From: an uncultured bacterium
GTDB lineage: Bacteria; Muiribacteriota; Ozemobacteria; Ozemobacterales; Ozemobacteraceae
DNA length: 64,000 nucleotides
Direction: 5' to 3'
Assembly (NCBI GenBank): GCA_937949615.1
Contig: CALEDQ010000005.1
Coordinates: 62,001 to 126,000 of the forward strand
Each line of letters starts with the position of its first letter. The stretch's first letter is position 1. A program made the translations under genes and the position numbers. Under the pieces are notes generated by a model. The model was given only the letters and a program-made list of their open reading frames with translations, had not been told where the DNA came from and made no database searches. Shown in pieces: positions 32,838 to 45,000 of this stretch.

Positions 32838-34238
32838 TTAATCCTGGCGGTAATTCAGGCCCAGTATCAAGCCGTAATCGCGTTTGTAACCCCATTCAGA
32901 CTGAACGGCAAACGGCACGCCGACCGAAAACTGCCAGTTTTCGTTGAACCAGGCCAGACCGAGCAGCATATCGACGTTGCTGCCATCCGGGCCTTTTTCC
33001 ATTGTCCATGCTGGCGCATCGATTTCGGCCAGGGCGACGCAGTTCGGATCGAGCAGATATTCGAGGCTGGCCCGCGGATTGATTTTTGAAATACCGTCGC
33101 GCGGATCGTTGGCAAGAGTCAGATTGAGGTGACTGTTCCAGCGGCTGGTCAGTTGCCGCGAGTAGGCGCCACCGATCTGGAACCAGGCACCGCGGGTCGC
33201 TTCGGCCGGCCCGATCTGCACGCCGGCGCGGGTTTTGTCGGTCATGTTCAGCATTGGCTGATGGTAATTGCCTGAAGCAAAGCGGCCTTCGAAATGCAGG
33301 CTGATGGCCTGAAATCCGGCGTAGTCACGCCAGATCTGATAGCCGACGCGCAGTGCCGGGTCGTGCATGCCGTTGAATGAAACGTTATTTTCGAGCCCGG
33401 TGCGGCTGACTTCCCATGACTGAACCGGTATGGTCAGACCTGCCATCAGCTTGTGCCGCAGAAACAGAACATTCATCGGCATTACCCACTGGCTGCCCGA
33501 CATTTCGAAACCATTGAAATCGAACTTTTTGTAGCTGTCATAACGGGGCTGAATGCCGACGATTAACGCCCGTTCCTCAGGATACCAGGCACTTTCTGTG
33601 TTGAAAAGCCCATGAAAGCCTTTTGCATTCGCAAAATACTGACTGATTTTGCCGGTTTTGATGTCTTCCGGCAGCTTGAGGTCGGTGTTGACAAATCTGG
33701 GTGCTGGCATCTCATCGGCGGGGGTTTCAGGGTCAGCACCGGCTCCGGCAATTTCTCTAATAGGGTCTTCATCGTCTTCTGGCAGAATGCTGTCAAAAAC
33801 ACTTTTGCTGCCAGCCGAATCAAGAAATGACAGGTCAACTTTTTCGACCGGCTTCGCAATCGGGTCAGAAGCCAAATTTTTCGAGATACCGGCATTCGAG
33901 AATACCGATTTCGGCCCCGGGGTTTCAAGGTCGTCGAGTCTTGCATCGACGGGCATTCTCAATCTGCTGCCGATTTCAAGGCGGTTTGGCTTGATTCCTG
34001 GGTTGGCTGCGGTGATTTCTTTCCAGCGTTCTGAAGATCCTAGATATTTTGCGGCGATTTTAGCGAGGGTGTCGCCCTTCTTAACCGTATAATAGCCGGA
34101 AAAGCTGACTTCGCTGTCGGTTGAAATTTTTTCTGGACCGCAGTTAGCTGGCGCAGCAAAGCTGGCTCCCGGCCCGGAAATCATTCCGAGGCTCAGAAGC
34201 AGGGCAATGGTGCTCCTGAATGCGCCTTTTTTCTTCAT
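32838..34238 (-). CDS. Secreted LysM-domain protein with C-terminal outer-membrane barrel-like region
   Basis: 466 aa. Signal peptide (FRSTIALLLSLGMISGPGASFA). One LysM domain at ~50-97 (YTVKKGDTLAKIAAKYLG, then NRLEIGSRLRMP), which binds peptidoglycan glycan chains. Residues ~100-190 are a disordered acidic linker. Residues ~195-466 are alternating strands with many aromatic residues and end LILGLNYRQD, like a small porin or DUF-type barrel. A cell-wall-anchored barrel is the likely arrangement. It diverges from the SH3/TPR gene at 34390 over a 151-nt gap that must hold both promoters; I see no clear boxes. Confidence 0.65.
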   Translation of the reverse strand: MKKKGAFRSTIALLLSLGMISGPGASFAAPANCGPEKISTDSEVSFSGYYTVKKGDTLAKIAAKYLGSSERWKEITAANPGIKPNRLEIGSRLRMPVDARLDDLETPGPKSVFSNAGISKNLASDPIAKPVEKVDLSFLDSAGSKSVFDSILPEDDEDPIREIAGAGADPETPADEMPAPRFVNTDLKLPEDIKTGKISQYFANAKGFHGLFNTESAWYPEERALIVGIQPRYDSYKKFDFNGFEMSGSQWVMPMNVLFLRHKLMAGLTIPVQSWEVSRTGLENNVSFNGMHDPALRVGYQIWRDYAGFQAISLHFEGRFASGNYHQPMLNMTDKTRAGVQIGPAEATRGAWFQIGGAYSRQLTSRWNSHLNLTLANDPRDGISKINPRASLEYLLDPNCVALAEIDAPAWTMEKGPDGSNVDMLLGLAWFNENWQFSVGVPFAVQSEWGYKRDYGLILGLNYRQD

Positions 34239-34389
34239 TCAGCCCTTCTTTCGACAAAAAAAGATTAAAATCTGTTCAATCACCAATATCGACAGCACGA
34301 AAAAATTCTTTAACCATTTTTGAAATTTTTCTGCATTCGTTTCAGCTGGGCTTAAAAAAATGCAACAACCTGCCGATTAAACAATTGTT

Positions 34390-35769
34390 ATGACACGAAA
34401 AACACTGTTAACTGTTCTCCTGGCGTCGCTTCTGGCAGTTGCCTATACCGGGCGGGCAACCAGCTCATCGCTTGGTATGGCTGTGGTTCTGTCTGGTGGA
34501 GCCAACTTTAGAATGGCACCAGACATGAAAAGCCGTCTGATCAAAACTCTGCCGCGAGGCACTGAAGTTGAACTGATGGCCGATGTTAACGGATCCTGGT
34601 TCAGGGCCAGCCATGATGGTCGAACCGGTTATATTCACAATTCCCGGGTCGAATGTCAGGTCGGCACCCCGCTGCCGCAGAAAGCGGTCTTTCGCGGCGC
34701 ACTCGTCACTGCCCGCCAGGAAGCCGTCGTCGCTTTTTCCAGTAAAAACTGGTCTGAAGTGATCAGACTGCTCCATCCCTGGTCAGATCATCATGCAGTC
34801 GAGTTCAATGACCTGTTCATGCTTGGTATGGCTTTTCTCGAAGTTAAACAGCCTGACAATGCGCTCGTTACCTTTGAGCAGGCGATTGCAAGACACAGAG
34901 GTGCCATAGACACTGCTTATATCGAAGCTCATCGCCAGCTTGGCGTCCTCTATCTGCAGCTCAAGCAATGGGAACTGGCTGTCGAGACTTATCAGCGGCT
35001 CATAGATCGCATGCCGGTGCTGGTCTGGGCAATGCTCGGAAAAGGCGAAGCCCTGGTTGCCGGCGGCAAAACTCAGGAAGCGGTGGTCGAATACACCCGC
35101 GCCGTTCATTGCGAACCGGAAAACCCCGAACCTTATGTAAAACTCGGCAATGCCTTCATGGTCAGCAAAGATTACAAAAATGCCATCAAGAGTTACCGTA
35201 TGGCGCTGCAGAAACGCAACTCGCACGAAGAAGCCATCATCGGTCTTTCTGATGCTTATATCAAAACCGGGCATGTCGATACGGCAAGAAAGCTTCTTGT
35301 GAAGGCAAACGCCGCCAGCCCTGAATTTGTCAAGGTTCGCCGCGCTCTTGCCGAACTTGAACGTGGCGAAAAGGTGCAGATGCAGCTCGATCAGGCGCGC
35401 CACGAATTCAAGTCACTCTCTGAACAGATGGAACTTTCCGGTGTTGTTCCCCTGGAAGTATCGGTAATAGCCAGAATCAGACCACATCTCTATGAAGTGT
35501 GCCTGCCTTCAGGAAAACATGCGCTGCTGCGCACTGAAGCCCCAAAGCTTGCCGAAACCGAAGGAACCGTCAGCATTCTCGCCACCAGACACGCCGATGC
35601 CCGGGTTCAGGCCGAACTTAAAAAGAAAACCGATTCTGAAGAAGTGCCATACTTTAAGCAGATCACTGAGCATGACCAGCTGGCTTTTGAAAACATGCGC
35701 TTCAAACAGGAACAGAAAAAACGCCTGATCGCCCAGCTCGAAAAACAGCTGACCACCACGACAAACTGA
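34390..35769 (+). CDS. Secreted SH3 and TPR-repeat protein
   Basis: 459 aa. Signal peptide (LLTVLLASLLAVAYTG). Residues ~30-90 are a bacterial SH3 domain (GANFRMAPDMKSRLIKTLPRG). Residues ~105-325 hold about six TPR repeats (YIEAHRQLGVLYLQLKQWEL, YVKLGNAFMVSKDYKNAIKS). The C-terminal ~135 residues are helical and charged, possibly a coiled coil (MRFKQEQKKRLIAQLEKQL). A periplasmic scaffold between cell wall and partner proteins is the simplest reading. Monocistronic, with a strong terminator. Confidence 0.75.
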   Translation: MTRKTLLTVLLASLLAVAYTGRATSSSLGMAVVLSGGANFRMAPDMKSRLIKTLPRGTEVELMADVNGSWFRASHDGRTGYIHNSRVECQVGTPLPQKAVFRGALVTARQEAVVAFSSKNWSEVIRLLHPWSDHHAVEFNDLFMLGMAFLEVKQPDNALVTFEQAIARHRGAIDTAYIEAHRQLGVLYLQLKQWELAVETYQRLIDRMPVLVWAMLGKGEALVAGGKTQEAVVEYTRAVHCEPENPEPYVKLGNAFMVSKDYKNAIKSYRMALQKRNSHEEAIIGLSDAYIKTGHVDTARKLLVKANAASPEFVKVRRALAELERGEKVQMQLDQARHEFKSLSEQMELSGVVPLEVSVIARIRPHLYEVCLPSGKHALLRTEAPKLAETEGTVSILATRHADARVQAELKKKTDSEEVPYFKQITEHDQLAFENMRFKQEQKKRLIAQLEKQLTTTTN

Positions 35770-35790
35770 CTATTTAAGCCTATCAGCCAG

Positions 35791-35827
35791 AAAGGCCGCA
35801 CCCGAAACGGTGCGGCCTTTCTTCTTT
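35791..35827 (+). terminator. Intrinsic terminator after the SH3/TPR gene
   Basis: AAAGGCCGCACC (35791-35802) pairs perfectly with GGTGCGGCCTTT (35809-35820), loop CGAAAC, then CTTCTTT. Confidence 0.92.
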
Positions 35828-35872
35828 CGCGTCGGCTTGAATTAGGTCTTTATTTTTGTAATGCGATTGATT

Positions 35873-36011
35873 TATAATTGAAGAGGCTTTTGACACGTCG
35901 GTGCCCCTTGGCGCTGGCGATAAAAAGCAGCAGGTTCAGAATATAGTTGTGCAGAATCCCGTCAGACGCTGATCTGGCGTATAAAGATGTTGTTCAGGGG
36001 TAAATAAATCT
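35873..36011 (+). promoter_or_regulatory. -10 box and ~130-nt leader of the giant repeat protein gene
   Basis: TATAAT at 35873-35878 has no clear -35 partner. The leader that follows is long and contains a hairpin CAGA-CGCTGA-TCTG flanked by further pairs (about 35962-35982). AGGGG (35997-36001) is the ribosome site for ATG 36012. I could not match the leader to a known riboswitch. Confidence 0.35.
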
Positions 36012-39000
36012 ATGCCGATAGTTACACTCGTACCGAGAAACGCCAGGCAGTGGCTGTTTCCCGCTCTGTGTGTCCTTGGCCTTTTTCTTGTGCTCTCTTA
36101 TGGTTGCGGTGGTGGTGGAGGCGGTGGGGGCGGCTCGATCGTTTTGCCACCCTACTCGACTAACGGCACAATAACCGGGTCGGTGACGTCGAGCGGTGAT
36201 ATCATCGCCAATCTTGCCGATATGCAGGCCGGCATTAGAGCAGCCGGCGTGCCGCAGGCCGAAATATGGCTTGAAGACAACCCATCGCTGAGAACAACTT
36301 CTGGTCTCAATGGCGCCTTTTCGCTTGAAGGCGTTCCTTTTGGCAGCAACCGACGCGTTGTTGCCAAGTTTTTCAATCAGCTTACCCAGAAAACCTACAA
36401 GATCCGCAGTAATCCGCTGACGGTTTCAGAAACTGCAACCGTGGTAAATGCCGGCCAGCTCGGTGTTGAAGAAGCAACCAATCGGGTTCAGGGCTATCTT
36501 AAAGATACAGCCGGCAACCTGATCAAAGATGCACAGCTGACTCTGTGGGGCGAGTCGTTCAAGACCGATCTTGAAGGGCGCTTCATCACCCCTCCTCTGC
36601 CTCCGGGTGTAAATACCGCTGATATCGTCGTTGTTCAGGCGATTGGCGTGCAGCCAAGAACCATAAATGTTCCTTTTCAGAGCGATGTAACCCCTGACAT
36701 CGATCTGGTTCTGACACCGACCGGCGCCAGCCGTGTTGCGCCGTTTGTGGCTCTGACCGCCGGCCAGACCCTGATTTCACCGAATCAGCAGGTTCAGATC
36801 AATGCCGAGGTTACCGACCCTGACGAAACTAACCGTGAGAACCTCAAAGTCGACTGGGAAGCAACTGCCGGCTCAATTGCCTCCAGCACCAATAAGTTCG
36901 TAAAACTCTGGACAGCTCCCTCAGCATCGACGATTGCCACCATTACTGTCACCGTAACCGATTCGACCGAACTCAGAACCGTTACCAGACTGGGGCTTAA
37001 AGTGGGATCGGGCGCCCAGCCAAACCAGAAGCCGGTCGCCTCAAATGTTCGCGTCAGTGGCAGTTCCGGCAATCTGCAGATTCTTTATAACCTTGCCGAT
37101 GCCAACAATGATCCCCTTTCCATCAAGGTTTCATACAGTCTCGACGGCGGGCAGAATTTTACCCAGACCACCAGTCTGACTGGCAGTACCACGCAGGTTC
37201 TGCCGGGCAGTGACCGTTCGATTACCTGGCGTTCGGCCCTCGATGTGGTCGGCGCATATTCTCAGGTTGTCATTCGCATTACCCCTTCAGACGCCGCCGG
37301 CACCGGAACCAGCGCCGACTCAGCCGTCTTTGCCGTCAACAATGCTGCCGATAACCAGCCGCCGGTCGTAACCAATGTCGTAACTACCGGCACCTCTGGC
37401 GATATCAGAATCAGCTTTTCGCTTGCCGACGCCAACAATGACGCCTGCAGTGTCGTTGTTGCCTATTCTACCGACGGTGGCAGTACCTATGTTCCGACCA
37501 CCAATATTACCGGTGCTACCACCGGCGTTCTTCCCGGCGTTGCCAGTCTGACCTGGAATTCGGCGGCCGATATCAGCGGCAATCAGTCTAATGTCAAAGT
37601 GAGGGTGACGCCAAGTGATGCTGCCGTTACCGGCACTTCCGGCATTTCGAGTGCCTTTGCCGTCAACAATGGCAGTCTCAGCGTGCCGGTAGTTTCGGCT
37701 GTTTCCACCAGCGGCTCTTCAGGCAATATAACCGTAACCTATAATCTTGCAGAAACCAACAACACCCCCTGCGGCATTTCGGTGCTGTATTCTACCGATA
37801 ATGGCACAAACTATACTGCAACCACAAATATTACCGGTACTGTAACCGGGGTAGCACCGGGCTCGGGCAAAACCCTGACCTGGAATTCGTCAGCAGACAT
37901 TCCTGGTAACCAGTCGGCAGTTAAGATTCGCATCATTGCCAATAATGGTTCGGCCAGCAGTGCTCCGGGCGAATCGCCGGCCTTTGCGGTCAGTAACAAT
38001 ACTCTGCCCGTTGTTTCCAACGTTGTCACCAGCGGCAATAACGGTAATATCAGCATTACTTATCAGCTTGCCGACGCCAATAACGACGCCTGCAGCATTG
38101 TTTTTGCCTATTCGATCGATGATGGTGTAACTTTCAGCGATTCCAGCAATGTTACCGGAACGGTAACCGGTGTCACTCCGGGTTCAGGCAAAACTCTGAC
38201 CTGGAATTCAGCCGCCGACATTTCGGGTAACCAGAACAATGTCAAGGTGCGCCTGACTCCTTCTGATGCAGTTGACACCGGCACTGCCGGTATTTCTTCG
38301 GCCTTTGTCGTCACCAACAATAACCTGCCGGTGATCTCGGCGGTTACCACCAGCGGTTCTGCCGGTGATATCACGATTACCTATTCGCTCGCAGACCCTA
38401 ATAACGACCCCTGCAATCTCAGTGTTTTCTATTCTATCGATAATGGCACGACTTTCAATGCCACCGCCAATATTACCGGCACTCTGACCGGGGTAACTCC
38501 CGGCATCGGTAAAACTCTTACCTGGGATTCAAAAACGGATGTTCCGGGCAATCAGAGCCAGGTTAAGATCAGGATCGTTGCCAACGATGGTTCAGGCTCG
38601 GGTTCGCCGGGCGACTCAGCTGCGTTTGCCATCAGTAATAACACCCTTCCCGAAATTTCGAATGTTGTCGCCAGCGGCACGACCGGCAACTTCGTTCTCA
38701 CTTTCGAACTCGTCGATGCCAACAACGACCCCTGTAATGTTACCGTCGCCTATTCGACTGATGGCGGCACCACCTTTAAACAGACCACTAACCTGACCGG
38801 TAAAACCGCTGGTATCGCGCCTGGCGTTGCCAGCCTGACCTGGAACTCGGCCGCCGATATCAATGGTAACGAGGGTAACGTCAAGATTCGCATTACTCCG
38901 TCAGACGCGGTTGGCAGCGGCACTGCCGGCCTTTCGCCGGTGTTTGCGGTCAGCAACAATAACCTGCCGGTGGTTTCTGCCGTCACGACCAGCGGTGCTT

Positions 39001-42000
39001 CGGGCAATGTCACGATCACCTACACCCTTGCCGATCCGAATAACGATGCCTGCAATATTACCGTCTATTATTCAACTGACGGCGGTTCGAACTACATTGC
39101 AACCACGAATCTGACCGGCACTTTAACCGGGGTAACTCCAGGCAGCGGTAAAAGCCTGACCTGGAATTCAGCGGCAGATATTAACGGCAATTCAGATGTG
39201 GTTCGCATAAAAATCAGCGCCAGCGATGGTAATGGCGACGGTACGCCCGGTGAATCAGCGACATTTGCCATTTCAAACAACACGCCGCCGGTAGTGAGTG
39301 CGGTGTCAGCCTCAGGTAATGTCGGCAATATCGTCGTTACCTTCAATCTGGTCGATGCCAACAGCCACCCCTGCTCGATTGGTGTGTTCTATTCTATCGA
39401 CGGTGGCGCAAACTATACCGCGACTGCCAATATCACGGGTAAAACTTCAGGCATCAATCCAGGTGTCGCCAGCATAACCTGGAACTCAGCCGCTGATATC
39501 AACGGCAATCAGAACAATGTTAAAATCCGAATTGTGCCGAATGACGGCATTGCCGAAGGCACAGCCGGCGATTCCGCCGCTTTTGCGGTTACCAACAACA
39601 ACCTGCCGACGGTTGCAAATGTTACGACTACCGGTAGTTCTGGCAACATAACCATTACCTACAATCTCTCTGACCCGAATAATGATCCTTGTAACATTAC
39701 CGTCTATTATTCAACCGACAACGGTGCCAACTATACTCAGACTACCAGTATCAGCGGCACTCTGACCAATGTAACCCCCGGCAGCGGCAAAACCCTGACC
39801 TGGAACTCAGTCGCTGACGTTAATACCAACTCTTCGAACGTTAAGATCAAGATTGCCGCCAGCGACAATATCGGAAACGGCACGCCGGCCGAATCACCGG
39901 TTTTTGCCGTCAACAACAACCAGCTGCCGGTCGTTTCTGCTGTCACCACATCGGGCAACAGCGGCGATATTACCATTTCCTATACTCTTGCCGATGGCAA
40001 TAACGATGCCTGCAATATCGCCGTCTTTTATTCAACCAACGACGGTTCGACTTATACGCAGACCACGAATTTCACCGGCTCGGCAACCAATGTGCTGCCG
40101 GGTACCGGCAAGACCCTGATCTGGAAATCAGTTCAGGACGTGAACCGCAATGTGGCAACCGTTAAAATCAGACTGGTTCCCACTGACAAGGTCGGCACCG
40201 GCACCGGTGCTGAATCAGCGACCTTCGCCGTCAACAATAACCAGCTGCCGGTCGTGACCAACGTCGTCACTTCAGGCAATTCAGGCAACATCGCGATAAC
40301 CTTCGACCTTGCCGACGGCAATAATGACAGCTGCAAAGTGGCGCTGGCTTATTCCACAGACGGCGGTACGACTTATATTCCGACTGTCAACGTAATTGGC
40401 AATACAACCGGCATTACCCCTGGAACCGGTCGAAGCCTGAGCTGGAATTCGACCGCCGATGTGACCAGCAGTCAGGCGAACGTCAGAGTCAGGGTGCAAC
40501 CGGCTGACAGCGTGGGCAGCGGCACGGCCGGGATCTCACCGGCCTTTGCCATCAGCAACAATCAGCCGCCGGCTGTTACCAATGTTGTTCCTTCGGGCTC
40601 GGTTGGCGATATTACCGTCACCTACACACTCGCAGACAGCAACAATGACCCCTGTTCGATCGTTTTCTATTATTCGATCGACGGCGGTAGCAATTATTTC
40701 CAGACCGGCAATGTAACCGGCGATACCACCGGCATTCTGCCCGGCGCCAGTCGCAGTATCGTCTGGAACTCATCGACCGATATTCCCGGCAGTCAGAGCA
40801 ATGTTCGCGTCAAAATTCAGCCGAACGACGGAAGTGTTAATGGTGCTGAAGGGCAGTCGGCAGTTTTCTCGGTCAACAACAACAACCTGCCGGTGGCCAG
40901 CAATGTTACCACCTCAGGAAACTCTGGAAGCATAACGGTTACCTACAACCTTGCTGATGCCAATGGCGACAACTGTGCCATCAGCGTTTTCATCAGCAAG
41001 GATAACGGCACTACCTTTACTCAGACGACCAATATCAGCGGAACTACCACCAACATACCGCCAGGCAACGGCAAAACCATCACCTGGGATTCAACTCAGG
41101 ATGTAACAGGCAACGTGGCGCAGGTTAAGGTGAGAATCGTGCCGCGCGACACCACCGGCACCGGTGCTGCTGCTGACTCTGCGGCTTTTGCCGTCAACAA
41201 CAACAGCGCGCCGGTAGTCAGTAATGTGCTTGCCAGCGGCACCTATGGTGATATCACCGTCACCTATACGCTTGCCGACAATGAAAGCGACCCCTGCTCG
41301 ATCGCTCTTGCATATTCGATTAATGGTGGAACCAGTTATACTGCTACGACCAATATAACCGGCACAATAACCGGTGTTGCACCTGGCACACGCACCCTGG
41401 TCTGGAAGTCTGCTCTCGATTTTTCGACCGACCAGGCTGCGGTTAGAGTAAGAGTTACCGCCAACGACGGCAATGCAACCAGCGCTCCGGCCGATTCGGC
41501 GTCATTCGCCGTTACCAACTCAAATCAGCCGCCGACGATCAGCAGTGTAACCACAACCGGCACCACCGGTGCGATCACAGTTAATTACACGCTGGCCGAT
41601 CCGAATTCTGACCCGTGCAGTATTGCGGTATTTTATTCGACCAATGGCGGCGCGAACTACGCTCCGACTCAGAATATTACCGGTCAGACGACTGAAGTTG
41701 CGCCGGGCACCCGCAGCATTCTCTGGAACTCTCCGCCTGATATCAACGGCAGTATTGGTAACGTCAGGGTTAAGGTCATTCCGACCGACCGCGGTGGCGC
41801 CGGTACCGGTGCTGAATCCGGAATCATTTCTGTCGACAACATTGGTCGACCCGTTATCAGCAACGTAACAACCTCAGGTGCACGCGGCAACATCGCAATC
41901 ACCTATGATTACAGCGACCCGAACAGTGATGCCGGTGCTTTGCAGGTCTGGTATTCGCTCGATAATGGTATCAACTTCATCAGGAGCAGCTCTCTGACCG

Positions 42001-45000
42001 GCCAGCTGACAGCGATTACTGCCGGCGCTGGCAAGACAATAACCTGGAACTCGGCCGCCGAAGTGAGCGGCAGCTATTCTCAGGTGAAGATTCGCATTCT
42101 CATGAGTGATGGTACCGGCATCGGAACGCCGGGCACTTCGAGTGCCTTTTCCCTCAGTAACGATGGCCTGCCAACCGTTCTGCGTATCGTAAATTCCGGC
42201 ACTTCAGGGCAAATAGCGCTTACATACGACCTCCAGGATCCAAACAACGACCTGTGTTCTATCGAAGTTTTTTACTCCGTTGACGGTGGGTTGAACTACG
42301 CCAAAACCACAAATCTGATGAGTGGCCTGCAGACGCAGATCGTTCCGGGTACCGGCAAAACCATCACCTGGAATTCTAATCTAGATATTCTTGGCTATTA
42401 TCCGAATGCGCGCATCAAGATCATCGCGAGCGACCCGCTGGGTGCCGGTATTCCGGCTGAATCGCCTTTGTTTGTTCTGCGTAATAATCGTCTGCCGGCG
42501 ATATCTTCAGTTTCTACAAGTGGTAACAGCGGTGATATCAGTGTTACCTATACTCTTGCTGATGCCGACAGCGATGCCTGCAGCATTACGCCGGAATATT
42601 CCACCGATAATGGCATCAACTGGTTTCCGACCTTCAGTATTACCGGCAGCCTAACCAATGTGACCCCAGGTGCCGGGAAAACTTTTACCTGGCGCTCGGC
42701 CGATGACTTTCTCAGCACCTATTCGCAGGTCAGACTGCGCCTGACGCCCAACGACGGAGTCGCTAACGGCACCCCGGGCATGACCACCGCCTTTGCTGTC
42801 GCCAACAACAGTCTGCCTTCGATTACCAACGTGACCACTAGTGGCACTGCTGGCGCAATCACCGTCAACTTTGACCTTGCCGATGCTGAAAATAACCCCT
42901 GTTCAGTAGCTCTGCATTATTCTCTCAACGGCGGTGTCAGCTACAGCCAGTCGACATTTATCAGCGGCCAGACCAGCAACGTTCTGCCGGGCGCTGGTAA
43001 CGTCATCGTCTGGGAATCAAGCAACAATGTGACCACCAACGTTGCCGACGTGAGGGTACGTCTGGTGCCGAACGATGGCACCGGTAACGGCACCGCTGGC
43101 GTTTCGTCGGCATTTTCACTGAACAACGATACCAACGCGGCGCCGGCCATTACGGCTTTGAGCCGCACAGGCACTACCGGCAATATCACTTTCACCTATA
43201 CGCTCGCTGATGCCAATGGCGACGCCTGCTCGATCAAGCTTTATTATTCTACTGATTCAGGCACAACTTACTATCAGTCGAGCAGTATCAGCGGCGCCAC
43301 AACCGGAGTACTGCCTGGTTCAGGCCGTAATCTGGTCTGGAACTCTGTCGCCGATGTTAATTCAACCGTCAACGGCGTTCTGGTTAAACTTGTACCTCAG
43401 GATGCCCGTGCCGAGGGCACAAGCATGACTTCGGCTGCCTTTAATGTAACCAACAATACTCTGCCGGTGGTTTCAAGCGTTTCTGTTACCGGCGACAGCG
43501 GGCCGATTTCGGTTTCTTATACCCTTGCCGACAGCAATACCGACCCGTGTAATGTCACTGTTTCTTATTCGATCGATGGTGGACTTACTTTCAATCCGAC
43601 TTCGAATATCAGCGGCACCGTGACCGGTGTTGCTCCGGGAAGCAACCGTTCACTGACCTGGAATTCTGCTGCCGACATCAATGGAAATCAGACCGGCGTG
43701 CGAATTCGCATCTCTGCCAGTGACCCGTTTGGCGCTGGTACAAGCGGCGAAACCGTTTCTTTTACTGTTAACAACAACAAGCTGCCGGTTGTGAGTTCGG
43801 TAACCACCAGTGGAACCAGTGGCAACATTACGATTACCTACAATCTCAATGATGAAAATGGCCATACCAGTTCGATTCAGGTGTTCTATTCGATCGATGG
43901 CGGTGTAACTTATCTGCCGACCGATGATCTGAGTGGTACTACCACCAATATCGCCACTGGCACCGGTAAAACAATTGTCTGGAATTCCGCCCTGGCCATC
44001 AATCGCAACCAGACCGGCGTCAGAGTGCGTGTGGTTCCGAGTGATCCCTATGGTGCAGGAACTGGCGGCAACTCGGCTTCATTCAATGTTCTGAACAACC
44101 AGGCTCCGGTTATCAGCGCGATCACACCGACAGGAACAACCGGAAATGTCGTTATCACCTATACTCTGGCTGACGCCAACGACAACCCCTGCTCGGTTCT
44201 CTTCTATTATTCGACCAATAATGGCACGACCTATACTCTTTCTACCAATGTCACGGGCCAGACTTCTGCGCTGAGTCCCGGTAGTGGCAAAGTTCTGACC
44301 TGGAACTCAACGGCTGACATCAATACTGACAATGCCACGGTCAAAGTCAGACTGGTTGCCAATGACGGCGTTGTCAGCGGCACTCCGGCAGATTCGGCCA
44401 CCATAAGCATTCTCAATAACCGGGCCCCGATTGTCAGCAATGTTCGCAATTCTGGCACGACCGGCGATATAACCATTACTTACGACCTTGAAGATGCCAA
44501 CAGCAACCCCAGTTCGCTGAGTCTGGCATATACCATCGACAATGGCACCACCTATACTGCCATCGCTGCCGGTAATATCACCGGTCTTACTTCAGGCATC
44601 ACTCCCGGAAGCAATCGCACAGTTACCTGGAATTCTGCGGCCAATATTACCGGCAATGCGGCTTCGGTAAGGGTCAGACTGATTGCCAACGATGGCCTGA
44701 CAAACAGTGCGGCAGCTGAAACTGCCGGCTTTGCGGTTACCAATAACAATCTTCCCATTGCCAAAAATGTGGCCTGGGTAGCCGGAACGTCTGGAAATAT
44801 CAGCATCCAATACGATCTTGAAGACACAAACCTTAATAATTGCTCGATGACGGTCTATTATTCATTAGACAATGGCGTAACCTATGCTCAGGTTAATCCG
44901 GCCAATCTGTCTGGTGATGTTTCCGGGGTCGCCCCGGGAACCAGCAAAGGCATTGTCTGGAGCTCTGCAACTGAAGTCCCTGGCTCTTCAAGTCAGGTAA

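Noticed and set aside
35879..36011. Cyclic di-GMP (GEMM) riboswitch
   Set aside because: The conserved core bases and tetraloop-receptor pattern were not found.
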